DNA of 53,147 nt from CAYNQK01 sp964470375 (GCA_964470375.1 CAYYCP010000015.1:1-53147), one strand, 5' to 3'; numbered from the stretch's first letter, positions 16,063 through 24,983 are shown. Numbers and translations are program-made. Notes: a model not told the origin generated them from the sequence alone.

Positions 16063-17243
16063 GTTCAAAGGAGTTATCGCCCAACAAGCGGCTCATTCTC
16101 GTCATCGGCGTATTCGCCGCCGCCTTCTTCATTCCTTTCGGCCACGCCAAGGTGGCCGGCGCCATCCAGGAATCCTTCCTCATGCTGGGCGAATACGCCC
16201 GGCAGCACGTCCTCCTCTGCCTCGTCCCCGCCATGTTCATAGCCGGGGCCATCACCGTATTCCTGAACCAGCGAGCGGTCATGCGCTACCTCGGGCCGGA
16301 CGCGAAGAAGCCGATCGCCTATGCGGTAGGCGCGGTCTCGGGCGCAATACTGGCCGTGTGCTCGTGCACGGTCCTCCCGATATTTAAGGGGATCTACAAG
16401 AAGGGAGCCGGGCTCGGCCCCGCCATGGCCTTCCTCTACTCCGGGCCGGCCATCAACATCCTGGCCATCGTCCTCTCGGCGAAGGTCTTCGGCTGGAAGA
16501 TCGGCCTAGCGCGCTCCATCGGCGCCGTCGTGTTCTCCGTGCTGATCGGCCTCATCATGGCCCTCCTCTTCAGGAAGGACGACGCGAAACGGGCGGCCGA
16601 CGCCCGCCTCTTCGCCGCCCCGGACGAGAAGCCCAGGCGCAGCCTGGGCCAGATGATCGTATACATGGCCAGCATGATCGGGGTTCTCGTGTTCGTGAAT
16701 TGGGCGAGCTCCAAGGGCAGCAGTCCCGCCTGGGACGCAATCTTCAACGCCAAATGGTGGATCACCGGGGCCTTCGCCCTGGTCCTCATCTACACCATCA
16801 TCCGCTGGTTCAACAAAGAAGAGCGCCTGGAGTGGGTAGTCGCCACGCGCGATTTCGCCCTCCAGATCCTGCCCCTCCTCTTCGGCGGGGTCCTCGTTTC
16901 GGGCTTCCTCCTCGGTAGGCCCGGACACGATGCCCTGATACCCAGTTCATGGATCGCCGGCTTCCTCGGAGGCAATTCCATTCTTGCCAATTTTTTTGCG
17001 GCCATCTCGGGCGCCCTCATGTACTTCGCCACACTCACGGAAATTCCCATCGTCCAAGGGCTCCTCGGGTCGGGCATGGGCCAGGGGCCGGCTTTGGCCC
17101 TCCTACTCGCGGGCCCCAGCCTTTCACTGCCTTCCATCCTGGTCATCGGCGATGAGCTCGGGTGGAAGAAAACGCTCACTTACGTCGGCCTCGTCGTGGT
17201 CCTTTCGACCTTGGCCGGATTCGGGTTCGGCTTCATCGCCTAG
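16059..17243 (+). CDS. Permease, full-length ArsP/PF03773 family
   Basis: 394 residues. The ATG at 16059 overlaps the upstream stop, and a long frame extension upstream is antiparallel noise over the DGC gene. Eight to ten membrane helices are visible. The two family repeats are AVCSCTVLPIFKGIYKKGAG, followed by a PAINILAIVL helix, and LMYFATLTEIPIVQGLLGSG, followed by a SLPSILVI helix. The CSC motif in the first repeat is the thiol site seen in ArsP-like and related permeases. A charged cytoplasmic loop (about 165-190) joins the halves. It is therefore a second, unsplit member of the same family in one operon, and the two permeases may differ in substrate. Confidence 0.88.
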   Translation: MSSKELSPNKRLILVIGVFAAAFFIPFGHAKVAGAIQESFLMLGEYARQHVLLCLVPAMFIAGAITVFLNQRAVMRYLGPDAKKPIAYAVGAVSGAILAVCSCTVLPIFKGIYKKGAGLGPAMAFLYSGPAINILAIVLSAKVFGWKIGLARSIGAVVFSVLIGLIMALLFRKDDAKRAADARLFAAPDEKPRRSLGQMIVYMASMIGVLVFVNWASSKGSSPAWDAIFNAKWWITGAFALVLIYTIIRWFNKEERLEWVVATRDFALQILPLLFGGVLVSGFLLGRPGHDALIPSSWIAGFLGGNSILANFFAAISGALMYFATLTEIPIVQGLLGSGMGQGPALALLLAGPSLSLPSILVIGDELGWKKTLTYVGLVVVLSTLAGFGFGFIA

Positions 17244-17282
17244 CGCAAGCCAGCGCGGCATTCATGTACTGAAGGGGTGCAG

Positions 17283-17939
17283 ATGAAAACAACCGCCAAA
17301 ATAGCGCTCAGGATAGCCGTCATAGCCCTGGTCGTGGGCGCCATAGGAGCTGTGTGGATCATCAAGAGCGCTTCGAGAAGGGCTGAAACCGCGCTGAAAA
17401 TCGAAACCCCCGCGGCTCCGTCCCCGGGCGCATCCCCGTCCCCCGCGATGGATGGTCCTGCATCCTCGGCGTCGGGCGCCCCTTCCATTCCGCCGTCCCC
17501 GCAGGCAGCCATTGCGAAAAAGCCGTCCGCCATCATAGACGGCCCCCTTCAGATCACGGGACCTTTCGACCTCAAGGCCTTCACGTCGAGCGGCCTACCG
17601 GTGATCATCGATTTCGGCGCTGATTCCTGCATCCCCTGCAGAGAAATGGCCCCGGTCCTCGTGGACCTCCATGGCTCTTTGAAAGGCAAGGCCATCATCC
17701 GCTTTATCGATGTCTGGAAATATAGGGACCTTTCCCAGGGCTATCCCCTTCAGGTCATACCGACGCAAGTCTTCTTCGACGCGTCAGGGAAGCCCTTCAC
17801 TCCTCCCGATATGCTGGGCATCCCTTTCACTATGTACAGCACGCGTGACACCAACGAGCACGTTTTCACCATCCATGAAGGAGGCCTGACGAAGGACCAG
17901 ATGCTGTCCATCCTGCGCGCTATGGGGATGGGGAGATGA
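17283..17939 (+). CDS. Membrane-anchored thioredoxin family protein
   Basis: 218 residues from the ATG at 17283. A GTG at 17277 is possible but would overlap the GAAGGGG ribosome site. There is one N-terminal helix (IALRIAVIALVVGAIGAVWI), a Pro/Ala/Ser-rich spacer (about 40-85), and a thioredoxin domain with IIDFGADSCIPCREMAPVLV (CIPC active site) and the cis-Pro loop in QVIPTQVFFDASG. The domain would sit in the periplasm. Its stop overlaps the start of the CcdA gene, the membrane protein that normally feeds electrons to periplasmic thioredoxins, so the pair is a likely reductant-export unit for the operon. Confidence 0.85.
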   Translation: MKTTAKIALRIAVIALVVGAIGAVWIIKSASRRAETALKIETPAAPSPGASPSPAMDGPASSASGAPSIPPSPQAAIAKKPSAIIDGPLQITGPFDLKAFTSSGLPVIIDFGADSCIPCREMAPVLVDLHGSLKGKAIIRFIDVWKYRDLSQGYPLQVIPTQVFFDASGKPFTPPDMLGIPFTMYSTRDTNEHVFTIHEGGLTKDQMLSILRAMGMGR

Positions 17940-18640
17940 TCGAAGCGATCAATCTGACTCTCGAGCGGCTTTCGCTTATAATAAGCTCGAACGCCTGGAT
18001 AGCGCCCCTGGTGGCCTTTCTCGCGGGGGCGCTTACCAGCCTGACGCCCTGCTCGCTTTCCAGCATCCCCCTGGTAGTGGCCTACGTCGGGGGCACAGGG
18101 AGCAGGGGTCCTTCGACGGCCTTCCGCTTCTCCCTCGTGTTCGCCCTGGGTACGGCCATGACCTTCACCGCCCTCGGTGCGGCGGCGTCCCTCCTGGGTA
18201 GGCTCATGTCTCTCGGCACCGCTTCGTGGTGGTACATTGTCTTGGGCGCTTTGATGATCCTCATGGCCCTGCAGACCTGGGGGATCATCACCATCATCCC
18301 GTCGAGTTACGCCCAAGCCATGAATACAAAACGAGGGTACATCGGCGCCTTGCTGACGGGCATCCTAGGAGGGCTTTTTTCCTCACCATGCGCGACCCCC
18401 GCCCTCGTAGCCATCCTGGCGGTGGTGGCGAGAAGCGGCCGGCCCGCCTGGGGTATCTTCCTTCTCCTCTTGTTCTCCCTCGGCCACAGCCTCCCCGTGG
18501 TCATCACCGGGACATTTATGGGCTTGGCCGAAAAAATAAAAAGGGCCTACGGTTTCGGATTGGCATCGAAGCTCCTCAACGCCATCCTGGGCGCCGCCAT
18601 CCTCGCGGCCGGCCTGTACATGCTCTATCTGGGCTTCTAG
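17936..18640 (+). CDS. ccdA: CcdA family thiol-disulfide transporter
   Basis: 234 residues, ATGA overlap with the thioredoxin gene. Six membrane helices are visible. The paired cysteines of the CcdA/DsbD-beta family are present in SLTPCSLSSIPLVVAYVGG and in GGLFSSPCATPALVAILAVV, each in its usual Pro-Cys context. CcdA carries electrons from cytoplasmic thioredoxin across the inner membrane. Here it probably reduces the anchored CIPC thioredoxin upstream. It is the last gene of the tightly spaced permease operon, and arsC follows after a 268-bp gap. Confidence 0.88.
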   Translation: MIEAINLTLERLSLIISSNAWIAPLVAFLAGALTSLTPCSLSSIPLVVAYVGGTGSRGPSTAFRFSLVFALGTAMTFTALGAAASLLGRLMSLGTASWWYIVLGALMILMALQTWGIITIIPSSYAQAMNTKRGYIGALLTGILGGLFSSPCATPALVAILAVVARSGRPAWGIFLLLLFSLGHSLPVVITGTFMGLAEKIKRAYGFGLASKLLNAILGAAILAAGLYMLYLGF

Positions 18641-18863
18641 CCTCTCGGCCGCTCCGCCGCGGGCCGTTCTTCGATTGACAGCCCCGGTTTCAAGCTCTTC
18701 AGTATTTCAGGCAAATATCGATGGCGGCAGGAGCGAATTTGGCCTAGGCGGAGGATCATGCGCCAGTTCAAATCTAAAGTGCGAAAGGAAGGTAGAGGAA
18801 CAGCAGCGCGGTTTCTGGTAGAGGTGCCAGTGATGCTCAACCTCGTGCGGATCGCGAAGAAGA

Positions 18864-18883
18864 CGCGGGGAGCCTTCCCCGCG
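18864..18883 (+). promoter_or_regulatory. Perfect 7-bp hairpin just before the arsC ribosome site
   Basis: CGCGGGG and CCCCGCG pair around AGCCTT, 12 bp before the AAGGAGG site of arsC. It could weaken read-through or affect arsC translation. The remaining 18641-18860 stretch holds no gene I can recognise; one frame is open but matches nothing known to me. Confidence 0.4.
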
Positions 18884-18908
18884 GGAGCTACAGTATAAGG
18901 AGGTCAAG

Positions 18909-19334
18909 GTGAAAAGCGTTCTCTTCTTATGCGTGCATAATTCGGCCCGCTCCCAGATGGCCGAGGCCTTCCTGAAAAAGCACGGGGCGGCCTCCTTCCA
19001 TGCCGAGAGCGCCGGCCTTGAGCCGGGGCGGCTCAATCCCAGGGTTGTGCGGGCCATGGCCGAGATAGGCATCGATATATCCGGGAACCCTACCCGGAGC
19101 GTCTTCGACCTGGCCGCCGCGGGGAAGCGCTTCGACTACGTTATCACGGTCTGCTCCAAGGAGGCCGCCGAGGCCTGCCCTGTCTTCCCGGGCGGGGCCC
19201 TGAAGCTGCATTGGCCCTTCGACGATCCCTCCTCCTTCTCCGGGAGCGAGGATGAGATCATGGAGCGGTTGCGGGGGGTCAGGGACGGGATCGAAGCGGC
19301 GGTGAAAAACTTCATAGCCCAACACGCGGAGTGA
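18909..19334 (+). CDS. arsC: Arsenate reductase, thioredoxin-coupled ArsC type
   Basis: 141 residues with a GTG start at 18909 after TAAGGAGG (spacing 6). The P-loop of the low-molecular-weight phosphatase fold is LCVHNSARSQMAEAFL, with the nucleophile C8. C82 and C90 in VCSKEAAEACP form the redox relay of pI258-type ArsC, which reduces arsenate to arsenite with thioredoxin. The triple-Cys pattern separates it from ordinary tyrosine phosphatases. It fits the ArsR-controlled operon just upstream: arsenate is reduced here and a trivalent species can be exported by the permeases. Confidence 0.93.
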   Translation: MKSVLFLCVHNSARSQMAEAFLKKHGAASFHAESAGLEPGRLNPRVVRAMAEIGIDISGNPTRSVFDLAAAGKRFDYVITVCSKEAAEACPVFPGGALKLHWPFDDPSSFSGSEDEIMERLRGVRDGIEAAVKNFIAQHAE

Positions 19335-19364
19335 TACAGCCCTTGGATAAGGCCGCGGAGGGGT

Positions 19365-19952
19365 TCAGCCCGCGAGGCCCCTGAGGAGGAGGCTCCAGAC
19401 CTCCTTAGCCGTGCGCTCAGCCCGTTCGCGGCTATCGAAGAGCTCGGGGCGGGCTCGGGCCATATCGAAGAACATCCCCAGGTAGGCATCCAGGACCTCG
19501 GGGGAGATATCGGAGCGGATCTGCCCCTCCTCGCGGCCCTCTGCTAGGAAGGCCTCCATGGCCGGATTCACCTCATCCCGGAACATGGCCTGGAGTTCGG
19601 CGGCCAGGCTCGGATCCCCAGACAGGGCGGCCCGGAGGAGCTCGGGATCCCGAAGGCCGGCCTCATCGGTCTTGTAGCGAATGAGCCTCTCGAAACGGTC
19701 CAGGAAGCTCCCCTCGGCCTGGATGATGGAGCGGGCGCCCTCCCATTGCCTTTTAGCCAATTCGAGGAGGGCCTCCTTGACGAGGGCCGCCTTGCTCCCG
19801 AAACGGTTGAAAATGGAGACCGGGTTCACGCCGGCATGCCGGGCGATATCGGCCACGCTGGATTTCTGTATCCCGTTTTTTGAGAATAACTCTATAGCGG
19901 AGCGTAAGATGAGCTCTCTTGTCCGCTTTTTTCTCTCCTCATATCCATCCAT
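19365..19952 (-). CDS. TetR/AcrR family transcriptional regulator
   Basis: 195 residues from the ATG at 19950-19952 (MDGYEERKKRTREL). An upstream in-frame ATG at 19967 falls inside the -10 box, so it is unlikely to be used. The N-terminal helix-turn-helix is typical: ILRSAIELFSKNGIQKSSVA, then DIARHAGVNPVSIFNRFGSK. The C-terminal ligand domain is helical and not assigned to a ligand. It is divergent from the DUF6653 gene, with a palindrome between them that is probably its operator. The arsC stop lies 30 bp downstream on the other strand, so the genes converge. Confidence 0.9.
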   Translation of the reverse strand: MDGYEERKKRTRELILRSAIELFSKNGIQKSSVADIARHAGVNPVSIFNRFGSKAALVKEALLELAKRQWEGARSIIQAEGSFLDRFERLIRYKTDEAGLRDPELLRAALSGDPSLAAELQAMFRDEVNPAMEAFLAEGREEGQIRSDISPEVLDAYLGMFFDMARARPELFDSRERAERTAKEVWSLLLRGLAG

Positions 19953-19958
19953 AAATTG

Positions 19959-19987
19959 ATGATACATGATTCACAAGATATTTTCAA
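19959..19987 (-). promoter_or_regulatory. Promoter of the tetR gene, apparently leaderless
   Basis: Read on the minus strand: -35 TTGAAA (19987-19982), 17-bp spacer, -10 TATCAT (19964-19959), then CAATTT and the ATG at 19952. Both boxes match consensus in 5 of 6 positions. With 6 nt between the -10 box and ATG and no ribosome site, transcription should begin at or next to the start codon. Confidence 0.65.
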
Positions 19988-20000
19988 CTTTTACAACATT

Positions 20001-20019
20001 TACAATTTAATAAATTGTA
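20001..20019. promoter_or_regulatory. Perfect 19-bp palindrome, probable TetR operator
   Basis: TACAATTTAATAAATTGTA has two perfect 9-bp arms around a central A. It lies in an AT-rich patch between the divergent tetR and DUF6653 genes, 14 bp upstream of the tetR -35 box. Size and symmetry suit a TetR dimer site. Confidence 0.6.
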
Positions 20020-20118
20020 TTTATTGCATTTCTTGAGTACATTCATTCTCGAGAGGTCTGTCCCTCTGGAACCAACCGTAACCATCGAGGCAGGGAGGGG
20101 CGGCCAAAGGAGGCCTTC

Positions 20119-20622
20119 ATGACCATGGAGAAGAAAATCGCCAAGGCATTCAACCTCACCGATGAGAACTGGATGCGCCACGCCAACCCCTGGAGCGTGG
20201 GCACGCGCTATTCCGTCCTGCCCATCATCGTCCTGGCATTCTGGTCCAGGATCTGGATAGGCTGGTGGTGCGCCATCCCGGCGGCCCTGTCCCTGGGGTG
20301 GATGTTCTTCAACCCGGTGTTCTTCCCCAAACCCCGGTCCACAAAGAACTGGGCCTCGAAATCCGTCCTGGGCGAGAGGGTTTGGATGGCGCGCAAGGAA
20401 AAGCCAGTCCCTGCCCATCACTTGGTCATGCCGGGCATCCTCAACCTGGTGTCCTCGGCAGGGATGATCCTGGCCATCTGGGCAATCGTCATCCTCTCGT
20501 CCTGGATGGCGGCCCTGGGGGTGGCCTTGGCCTACCTGGGCAAGAGCTGGTACCTGGACCGCATGGTCTGGCTCTACGAGGACATGAAGTCCGATCCGGC
20601 CTACGCCGCCTGGGAGTACTGA
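20119..20622 (+). CDS. DUF6653 family membrane protein
   Basis: 167 residues, with AAAGGAGG before the ATG at 20119. The text DENWMRHANPWSVGTRYSVL, then WIGWWCAIPAALSLGWMFFNP and GERVWMARKEKPVPAHH, is the DUF6653 signature. Three or four membrane helices are visible. The C-terminus LYEDMKSDPAYAAWEY is soluble. Molecular function is unknown for the family. It is divergently transcribed from the TetR regulator, which probably controls it. Confidence 0.85.
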   Translation: MTMEKKIAKAFNLTDENWMRHANPWSVGTRYSVLPIIVLAFWSRIWIGWWCAIPAALSLGWMFFNPVFFPKPRSTKNWASKSVLGERVWMARKEKPVPAHHLVMPGILNLVSSAGMILAIWAIVILSSWMAALGVALAYLGKSWYLDRMVWLYEDMKSDPAYAAWEY

Positions 20623-20649
20623 GCTCCCTTCCCCGCCCTGATGGCCGTA

Positions 20650-20678
20650 TTGATGGATGCGGCCGGATGGGCTAGGCT
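20650..20678 (+). promoter_or_regulatory. Possible promoter of the GH2 gene
   Basis: TTGATG (20650-20655), 17-bp spacer and TAGGCT (20673-20678) lie 24 bp before the GH2 start. The -35 is moderate and the -10 poor, so this is tentative. Confidence 0.35.
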
Positions 20679-20702
20679 CCCCTGGACGGCGAGGAGGTCG
20701 GC

Positions 20703-23700
20703 ATGCCAAGGGAGACGCGCCTATTCGATGAGGGCTGGGAATTCCTGAAGATCTCATTGGACGATGCGGGGGCCCCGGCCGCCGAAGCGCCGCCCGCCGG
20801 CGGCCCATGGAAGAGGATCGACATACCTCATGACTGGCTCATCCATGACGTCTCCAAGCTCTACGAGAGCTCGATAGGCTGGTACCGTAAAGGCTTCGAG
20901 GCCGAGCGCGTCGATGGGGAGCGCATCCTCCTGCGCTTCGAAGGCGTCTACATGGATTCGGCCGTCTACGTCAACGGGCGCAAGGCCGGGGAATGGAAGC
21001 ACGGCTACACGAGCTTCGAGATCGATGTCACGGACCATCTTCGGTCCGGGGCGAATGAAGTCCTTGTGCGTGTCGTCTATCGCTCGCCCAATTCGCGCTG
21101 GTACTCGGGGGCGGGCATCTACCGCCATGTCTGGCTCAAGCGCCTCCCGGCCCGGCGCATCCCCACGGACGGTGTCTACATATCCACGGCTGATGAGGGT
21201 CCGTCTTGGCGGGTGGACATCAGCACTGAGATCTGCCTGGACAGGGACTCGAGCGGCCCCCTGCGCCTGCGCCAGACCGTCCTGGAGGCCGGGGGCCGGG
21301 TGCTCGGCTCAGCGGAGACACTGATCCCGGGGCCTCGCGGCCGGATCAGCGTGGATCAAAGCATCTGTGTGGAGAATCCGGCCCGGTGGGACATCGATTC
21401 GCCTGTCCTCTACCGCCTCAGGACGGAATTGTTCGACGGCGACGAAAGTATCGACGCGGTCGAAGACGGCTTCGGCTTCAGGAGCATCGAATTCCACCCC
21501 GACAAGGGCTTCATCCTGAACGGGCGGAGGCTCAAGCTCCAGGGAGTCTGCCAGCACCACGACCTGGGCTGCCTGGGAGCGGCCTTCAACAAAGCCGCCC
21601 TGAGGCGGCAGATGCTGACCCTCAAGGAGATGGGGGCCAACGCCATCCGCACAGCCCATAATCCCCCGGCTCCTGAATTCATGGAGCTGGCCGACGAGCT
21701 GGGCATCCTGGTGGAGTCCGAGCTCTACGACATCTGGGAGGAGCCCAAGACCCCCTATGATTTCGCCCGCTTCTTCGGCGAATGGCATGAGCGCGACATG
21801 GCCGCTTGGATACGCCGGGACCGCAACCATCCCTCCCTCATCATGTGGTCCTTGGGGAACGAGATCCACGACTGCCACGCGGGAAAGCGCGGCCTGGAGA
21901 TCACGGCCGAGCTCCTGGCCCTAGCCAAGAAGCACGATCCGCGCGGCAACGCGGCGCCCACCCTGTCCTCCAATTACATGCCCTGGGAGGGAGCCCAGAA
22001 GTGCGCCGACCTGGTCAAGCTGGCCGGCTACAACTACGGCCCCCAATACTATCTCATCCACCACCGTCAGCATCCCGACTGGATCATTTACGGCAGCGAA
22101 ACATCCTCCATCGTTCAGAGCCGCGGGATTTATCATTTTCCCTTAAGCAAGCATATTCTTGACGATGACGACCAGCAGTGTTCGGCCCTGGGCAACAGCC
22201 CACTGTCTTACGGGGCCAAGAGCCTGGAGGAATGCCTGGAAGCCGAACGCGAGGCGGATTTCAGCGCCGGCCAGTTCATCTGGTCGGGGACGGACTACTT
22301 GGGTGAGCCCACACCCTATCATACCAAGAACTCCTACTACGGCCAGATCGACACGGCCGGCTTCCCCAAGGACTCCTTCTACGTCTACCAGGCGGCCTGG
22401 ACCGATTTCCGGAAGAAGCCGATGGTCCACGTCTTCCCCTACTGGTGTTTCAACCCAGGCCAGCTGATCGATATCCGGGTCTGCTCCAACGCCCCGGAGG
22501 TGGAGCTTTTCCTGAACGGCTCCTCCCTTGGGAGGAAGAAGCTCCTGAGCGGCGGGGGGGTCTCCTGCATAGCCGACTACCAGGCCGCCTATGTCCCGGG
22601 CGAGCTGCGCGCCCTGGCCTACGACGATACGGGCAGGGTCGTCGCGGAGAATACGCGCTCATCCTTCGGCGACGCGGCCGCCATCCTCGTCAAGGCTGAC
22701 AAGCGGAGCCTCATGGCCGACGGGCGGGACCTGGCATTCATCGAGATATCGGCCCTCGACGAGGTCGGCCGTCCGGTGGAAAACGCCACCAACCGCGTCA
22801 GCGTGGAGGTCAGGGGAGCCGGGCGGCTCGTGGGCTTGGACAATGGGGACAGCACGGATTACGAGCAATACAAGGGCACGAGCCGGCGCCTCTTCTCGGG
22901 CAGGCTCCTGGCTGTGGTGGCATCGCGCCTGGAGGCCGGACGGATCGACGTGGAAGTGAGCTCGCCGGGCCTGCCCAAGGTCAGCCTCGTCATGGAAGCC
23001 CTGGCCTGCCCCCGGCCAGCGGGAGTCTCGGCGGAAATGGAGAATCCCCGCTCCCGGGACATCGATGAACTCCCGGTCAGGGCCATACAGATCATCGTCT
23101 CGGGCGGCACGCGCATGGGCCCGGAACGGAAGGAGCTGAGCGCACGGGCCGAAATCCTCCCAGTCGGCGCCAGCTATTCCGACTTGGAATGGCGCGCTAC
23201 CGACGACGCGGGCATAGACTCGGTCATAGCCAAGGTGGAGGCCGCGGGGACCGAGGCCCGGGTCAGGGCCCTGGCCGACGGGCGTTTCCGCCTGCGCTGC
23301 GCCGCGCGCAACGGCAGAGCGTCCATCAGCCTCATCTCGCAGCTGGAATTCGAAGTGGAGGGCCTGGGGCAGGCCTTCCTGGATCCCTACGGCTTCGTGG
23401 CCGGCGGCCTGTATTCCCTCAGCAACGGCGAGCTGGGCCCGGGCAACGAGCGCGGCGTAGCCACCCGGCGCGAGGGCGAGAGTCACGTGGGCTTCCAGAA
23501 CGTGGACTTCGGCCCCTTCGGCTCGGACGAGGTGACGGTGCCCATCTTCGAGCTCAACAACGAACCCCTGGTTTTCCGGGTATGGGAGGGCATGCCCGGG
23601 GAGGACGGCAGCGAGATGTTGGCGGACGCCGTCTACCATAAGAAATCCATCTGGGGGGTCTACCAAGAGCAGACTTTCAAGCTCTCACGGCGCCTGCGCG

Positions 23701-24140
23701 GTGTTACCACGGTCTGCTTCACCACCGACCACAAGGCCCACATCAAGGGCTTCCGCTTCACCCGCCAGCGCAAGGCCTTCTCCAGGCTCTGGGCGGCCGA
23801 GAACGACAGGATCTACGGAGACGACTTCAAGGTCGTCGGCAGGGCTGTCTTTGGCATAGGCAACAACGTCACCCTGGAATTCGCGGACATGGACTTCGGG
23901 CCGACCGGGACGACGCGCGTGCGCATACGCGGAAGATCCCTGGCCCCGAAGACCACCATCCACCTGCGCTTCTCCGGGCCGGAGGGTGAATCCAAGCAGA
24001 TCGCCGAGTTCGAGGGCAGCCCCGGGCCGGTGGAGATGGAATTCCCCCTGGAGCGCGTGACGGGCATGCGCAGGCTGAGCTTCATCTTCCTGCCCGGCTC
24101 GGCCTTCGACTTCGAGTGCTTCGAATTCCTGGAGGGCTGA
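20703..24140 (+). CDS. Glycoside hydrolase family 2 (beta-galactosidase-like) with C-terminal binding modules
   Basis: 1145 residues, AGGAGG 6 nt before the ATG. The N-terminal sugar-binding domain has WKRIDIPHDWLI, then SIGWYRKGF and YVNGRKAGEWKHGYTSFE. The TIM barrel starts near GFRSIEFHPDKGFILNGRRL and contains GANAIRTAHNPP. The acid/base is E387 in SLGNEIHD and the probable nucleophile E466 in YGSETSS. After the barrel come a DUF4982-like region and Ig-like segments, then two beta-rich regions (GFQNVDFGPFGSDEVTVPIF; LEFADMDFGPTG) that look like repeated carbohydrate-binding modules of the CBM6 type. No signal peptide is present, which is odd for a protein with binding modules. It may act on imported oligosaccharides. 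Exact sugar specificity cannot be read. Confidence 0.9.
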   Translation: MPRETRLFDEGWEFLKISLDDAGAPAAEAPPAGGPWKRIDIPHDWLIHDVSKLYESSIGWYRKGFEAERVDGERILLRFEGVYMDSAVYVNGRKAGEWKHGYTSFEIDVTDHLRSGANEVLVRVVYRSPNSRWYSGAGIYRHVWLKRLPARRIPTDGVYISTADEGPSWRVDISTEICLDRDSSGPLRLRQTVLEAGGRVLGSAETLIPGPRGRISVDQSICVENPARWDIDSPVLYRLRTELFDGDESIDAVEDGFGFRSIEFHPDKGFILNGRRLKLQGVCQHHDLGCLGAAFNKAALRRQMLTLKEMGANAIRTAHNPPAPEFMELADELGILVESELYDIWEEPKTPYDFARFFGEWHERDMAAWIRRDRNHPSLIMWSLGNEIHDCHAGKRGLEITAELLALAKKHDPRGNAAPTLSSNYMPWEGAQKCADLVKLAGYNYGPQYYLIHHRQHPDWIIYGSETSSIVQSRGIYHFPLSKHILDDDDQQCSALGNSPLSYGAKSLEECLEAEREADFSAGQFIWSGTDYLGEPTPYHTKNSYYGQIDTAGFPKDSFYVYQAAWTDFRKKPMVHVFPYWCFNPGQLIDIRVCSNAPEVELFLNGSSLGRKKLLSGGGVSCIADYQAAYVPGELRALAYDDTGRVVAENTRSSFGDAAAILVKADKRSLMADGRDLAFIEISALDEVGRPVENATNRVSVEVRGAGRLVGLDNGDSTDYEQYKGTSRRLFSGRLLAVVASRLEAGRIDVEVSSPGLPKVSLVMEALACPRPAGVSAEMENPRSRDIDELPVRAIQIIVSGGTRMGPERKELSARAEILPVGASYSDLEWRATDDAGIDSVIAKVEAAGTEARVRALADGRFRLRCAARNGRASISLISQLEFEVEGLGQAFLDPYGFVAGGLYSLSNGELGPGNERGVATRREGESHVGFQNVDFGPFGSDEVTVPIFELNNEPLVFRVWEGMPGEDGSEMLADAVYHKKSIWGVYQEQTFKLSRRLRGVTTVCFTTDHKAHIKGFRFTRQRKAFSRLWAAENDRIYGDDFKVVGRAVFGIGNNVTLEFADMDFGPTGTTRVRIRGRSLAPKTTIHLRFSGPEGESKQIAEFEGSPGPVEMEFPLERVTGMRRLSFIFLPGSAFDFECFEFLEG

Positions 24141-24181
24141 AGCCTACCGCCTTCGCCGCGTCCTCGCTCGGGGATTGCCGC

Positions 24182-24982
24182 CTAATTCCCCCCACCCTCG
24201 TAGCGGCGGATGCCGGCCTTCCAGCAGCGTGAGGCGATGAAGCCGAAGATGAAGGGGGCGGCTAGGCCCCAGGCGAAATTGATGGGGCTCATACGCCCCA
24301 GGGCGAACAGGGCCGGGTAGTTGGTGACCAGGAAGATGGGTATGGCGTATGTGCCGATGGCCTGGGCCCGGCGCCCCCAGACCACCATGGGCACGTTGTT
24401 GAAGTCCCAGAATGAATCAGCAAGGCCGGCCAGGGCGTCCGCCCGGACGATGCGGAAGACCAGGCTGATGGGGATGACCCAGAGGGCGTAGCCCACGGCC
24501 GCCCCGGAGGCGGCGAAGAGAGCCCAGCCCAGGACGCGGACGATGGAGAAGCCGGCCCCCGCGCGCGCGAGCCCGATGACGACCATGGCCAGGCCGGCCA
24601 GGCTGTCGAAGAGGAGGGCCCCGATCTCCGAGCGCCGGAAGGTGGCCAAGAACTGGGTGTTGACCGGCTTCACCAGCATCAGGTCGAAGGAGCCATCGCG
24701 CACCAGACAGGTGAGCTGGAAGAGGTTAGTGGCCAGGAGGCCGGCGTAGAAGCCGGTCACGGCCACGTAGCTGCCCACGAAGACCAGGAGCTCGTCCGGC
24801 CCGAAGCCGCCGATGCGCTTGCCGGCCCGGTAGATCACGATGACGTACATGATCTTGGCGAAGAGGTAGCCGGCCTCCATCAGAATGCCGGACACGAAGT
24901 TGGCCCGGTACTCCATCTGGCTCATGAAGTTGAGCTTGATGAGCTTGAGCCATATCCGCAGGTGTTTGAGGATCTCGCGCAT
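24182..24982 (-). CDS. ABC-2 type transporter permease (second subunit)
   Basis: 266 residues from the ATG at 24980-24982 (MREILKHLRIWLKLIKLNF). The longer frame upstream overlaps the other permease and is Cys/Pro-rich noise. GGGGAGCTGAG precedes the ATG. About six membrane helices; QMEYRANFVSGILMEAGYLF is the first-helix motif shared by the ABC-2 subfamily DUF990/YcbP-like permeases, with SFDLMLVKPVNTQF following. The gene starts 1 bp after the preceding permease stop. With that gene and the ATPase it forms a three-gene exporter of unknown substrate. Confidence 0.87.
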   Translation of the reverse strand: MREILKHLRIWLKLIKLNFMSQMEYRANFVSGILMEAGYLFAKIMYVIVIYRAGKRIGGFGPDELLVFVGSYVAVTGFYAGLLATNLFQLTCLVRDGSFDLMLVKPVNTQFLATFRRSEIGALLFDSLAGLAMVVIGLARAGAGFSIVRVLGWALFAASGAAVGYALWVIPISLVFRIVRADALAGLADSFWDFNNVPMVVWGRRAQAIGTYAIPIFLVTNYPALFALGRMSPINFAWGLAAPFIFGFIASRCWKAGIRRYEGGGN

Positions 24983-24983
24983 C

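Noticed and set aside
18641..18897. Open plus frame ending at the TAA before arsC
   Set aside because: It has no start or ribosome site and no recognisable family. A short Arg/Lys-rich stretch looks protein-like, but I cannot support it.
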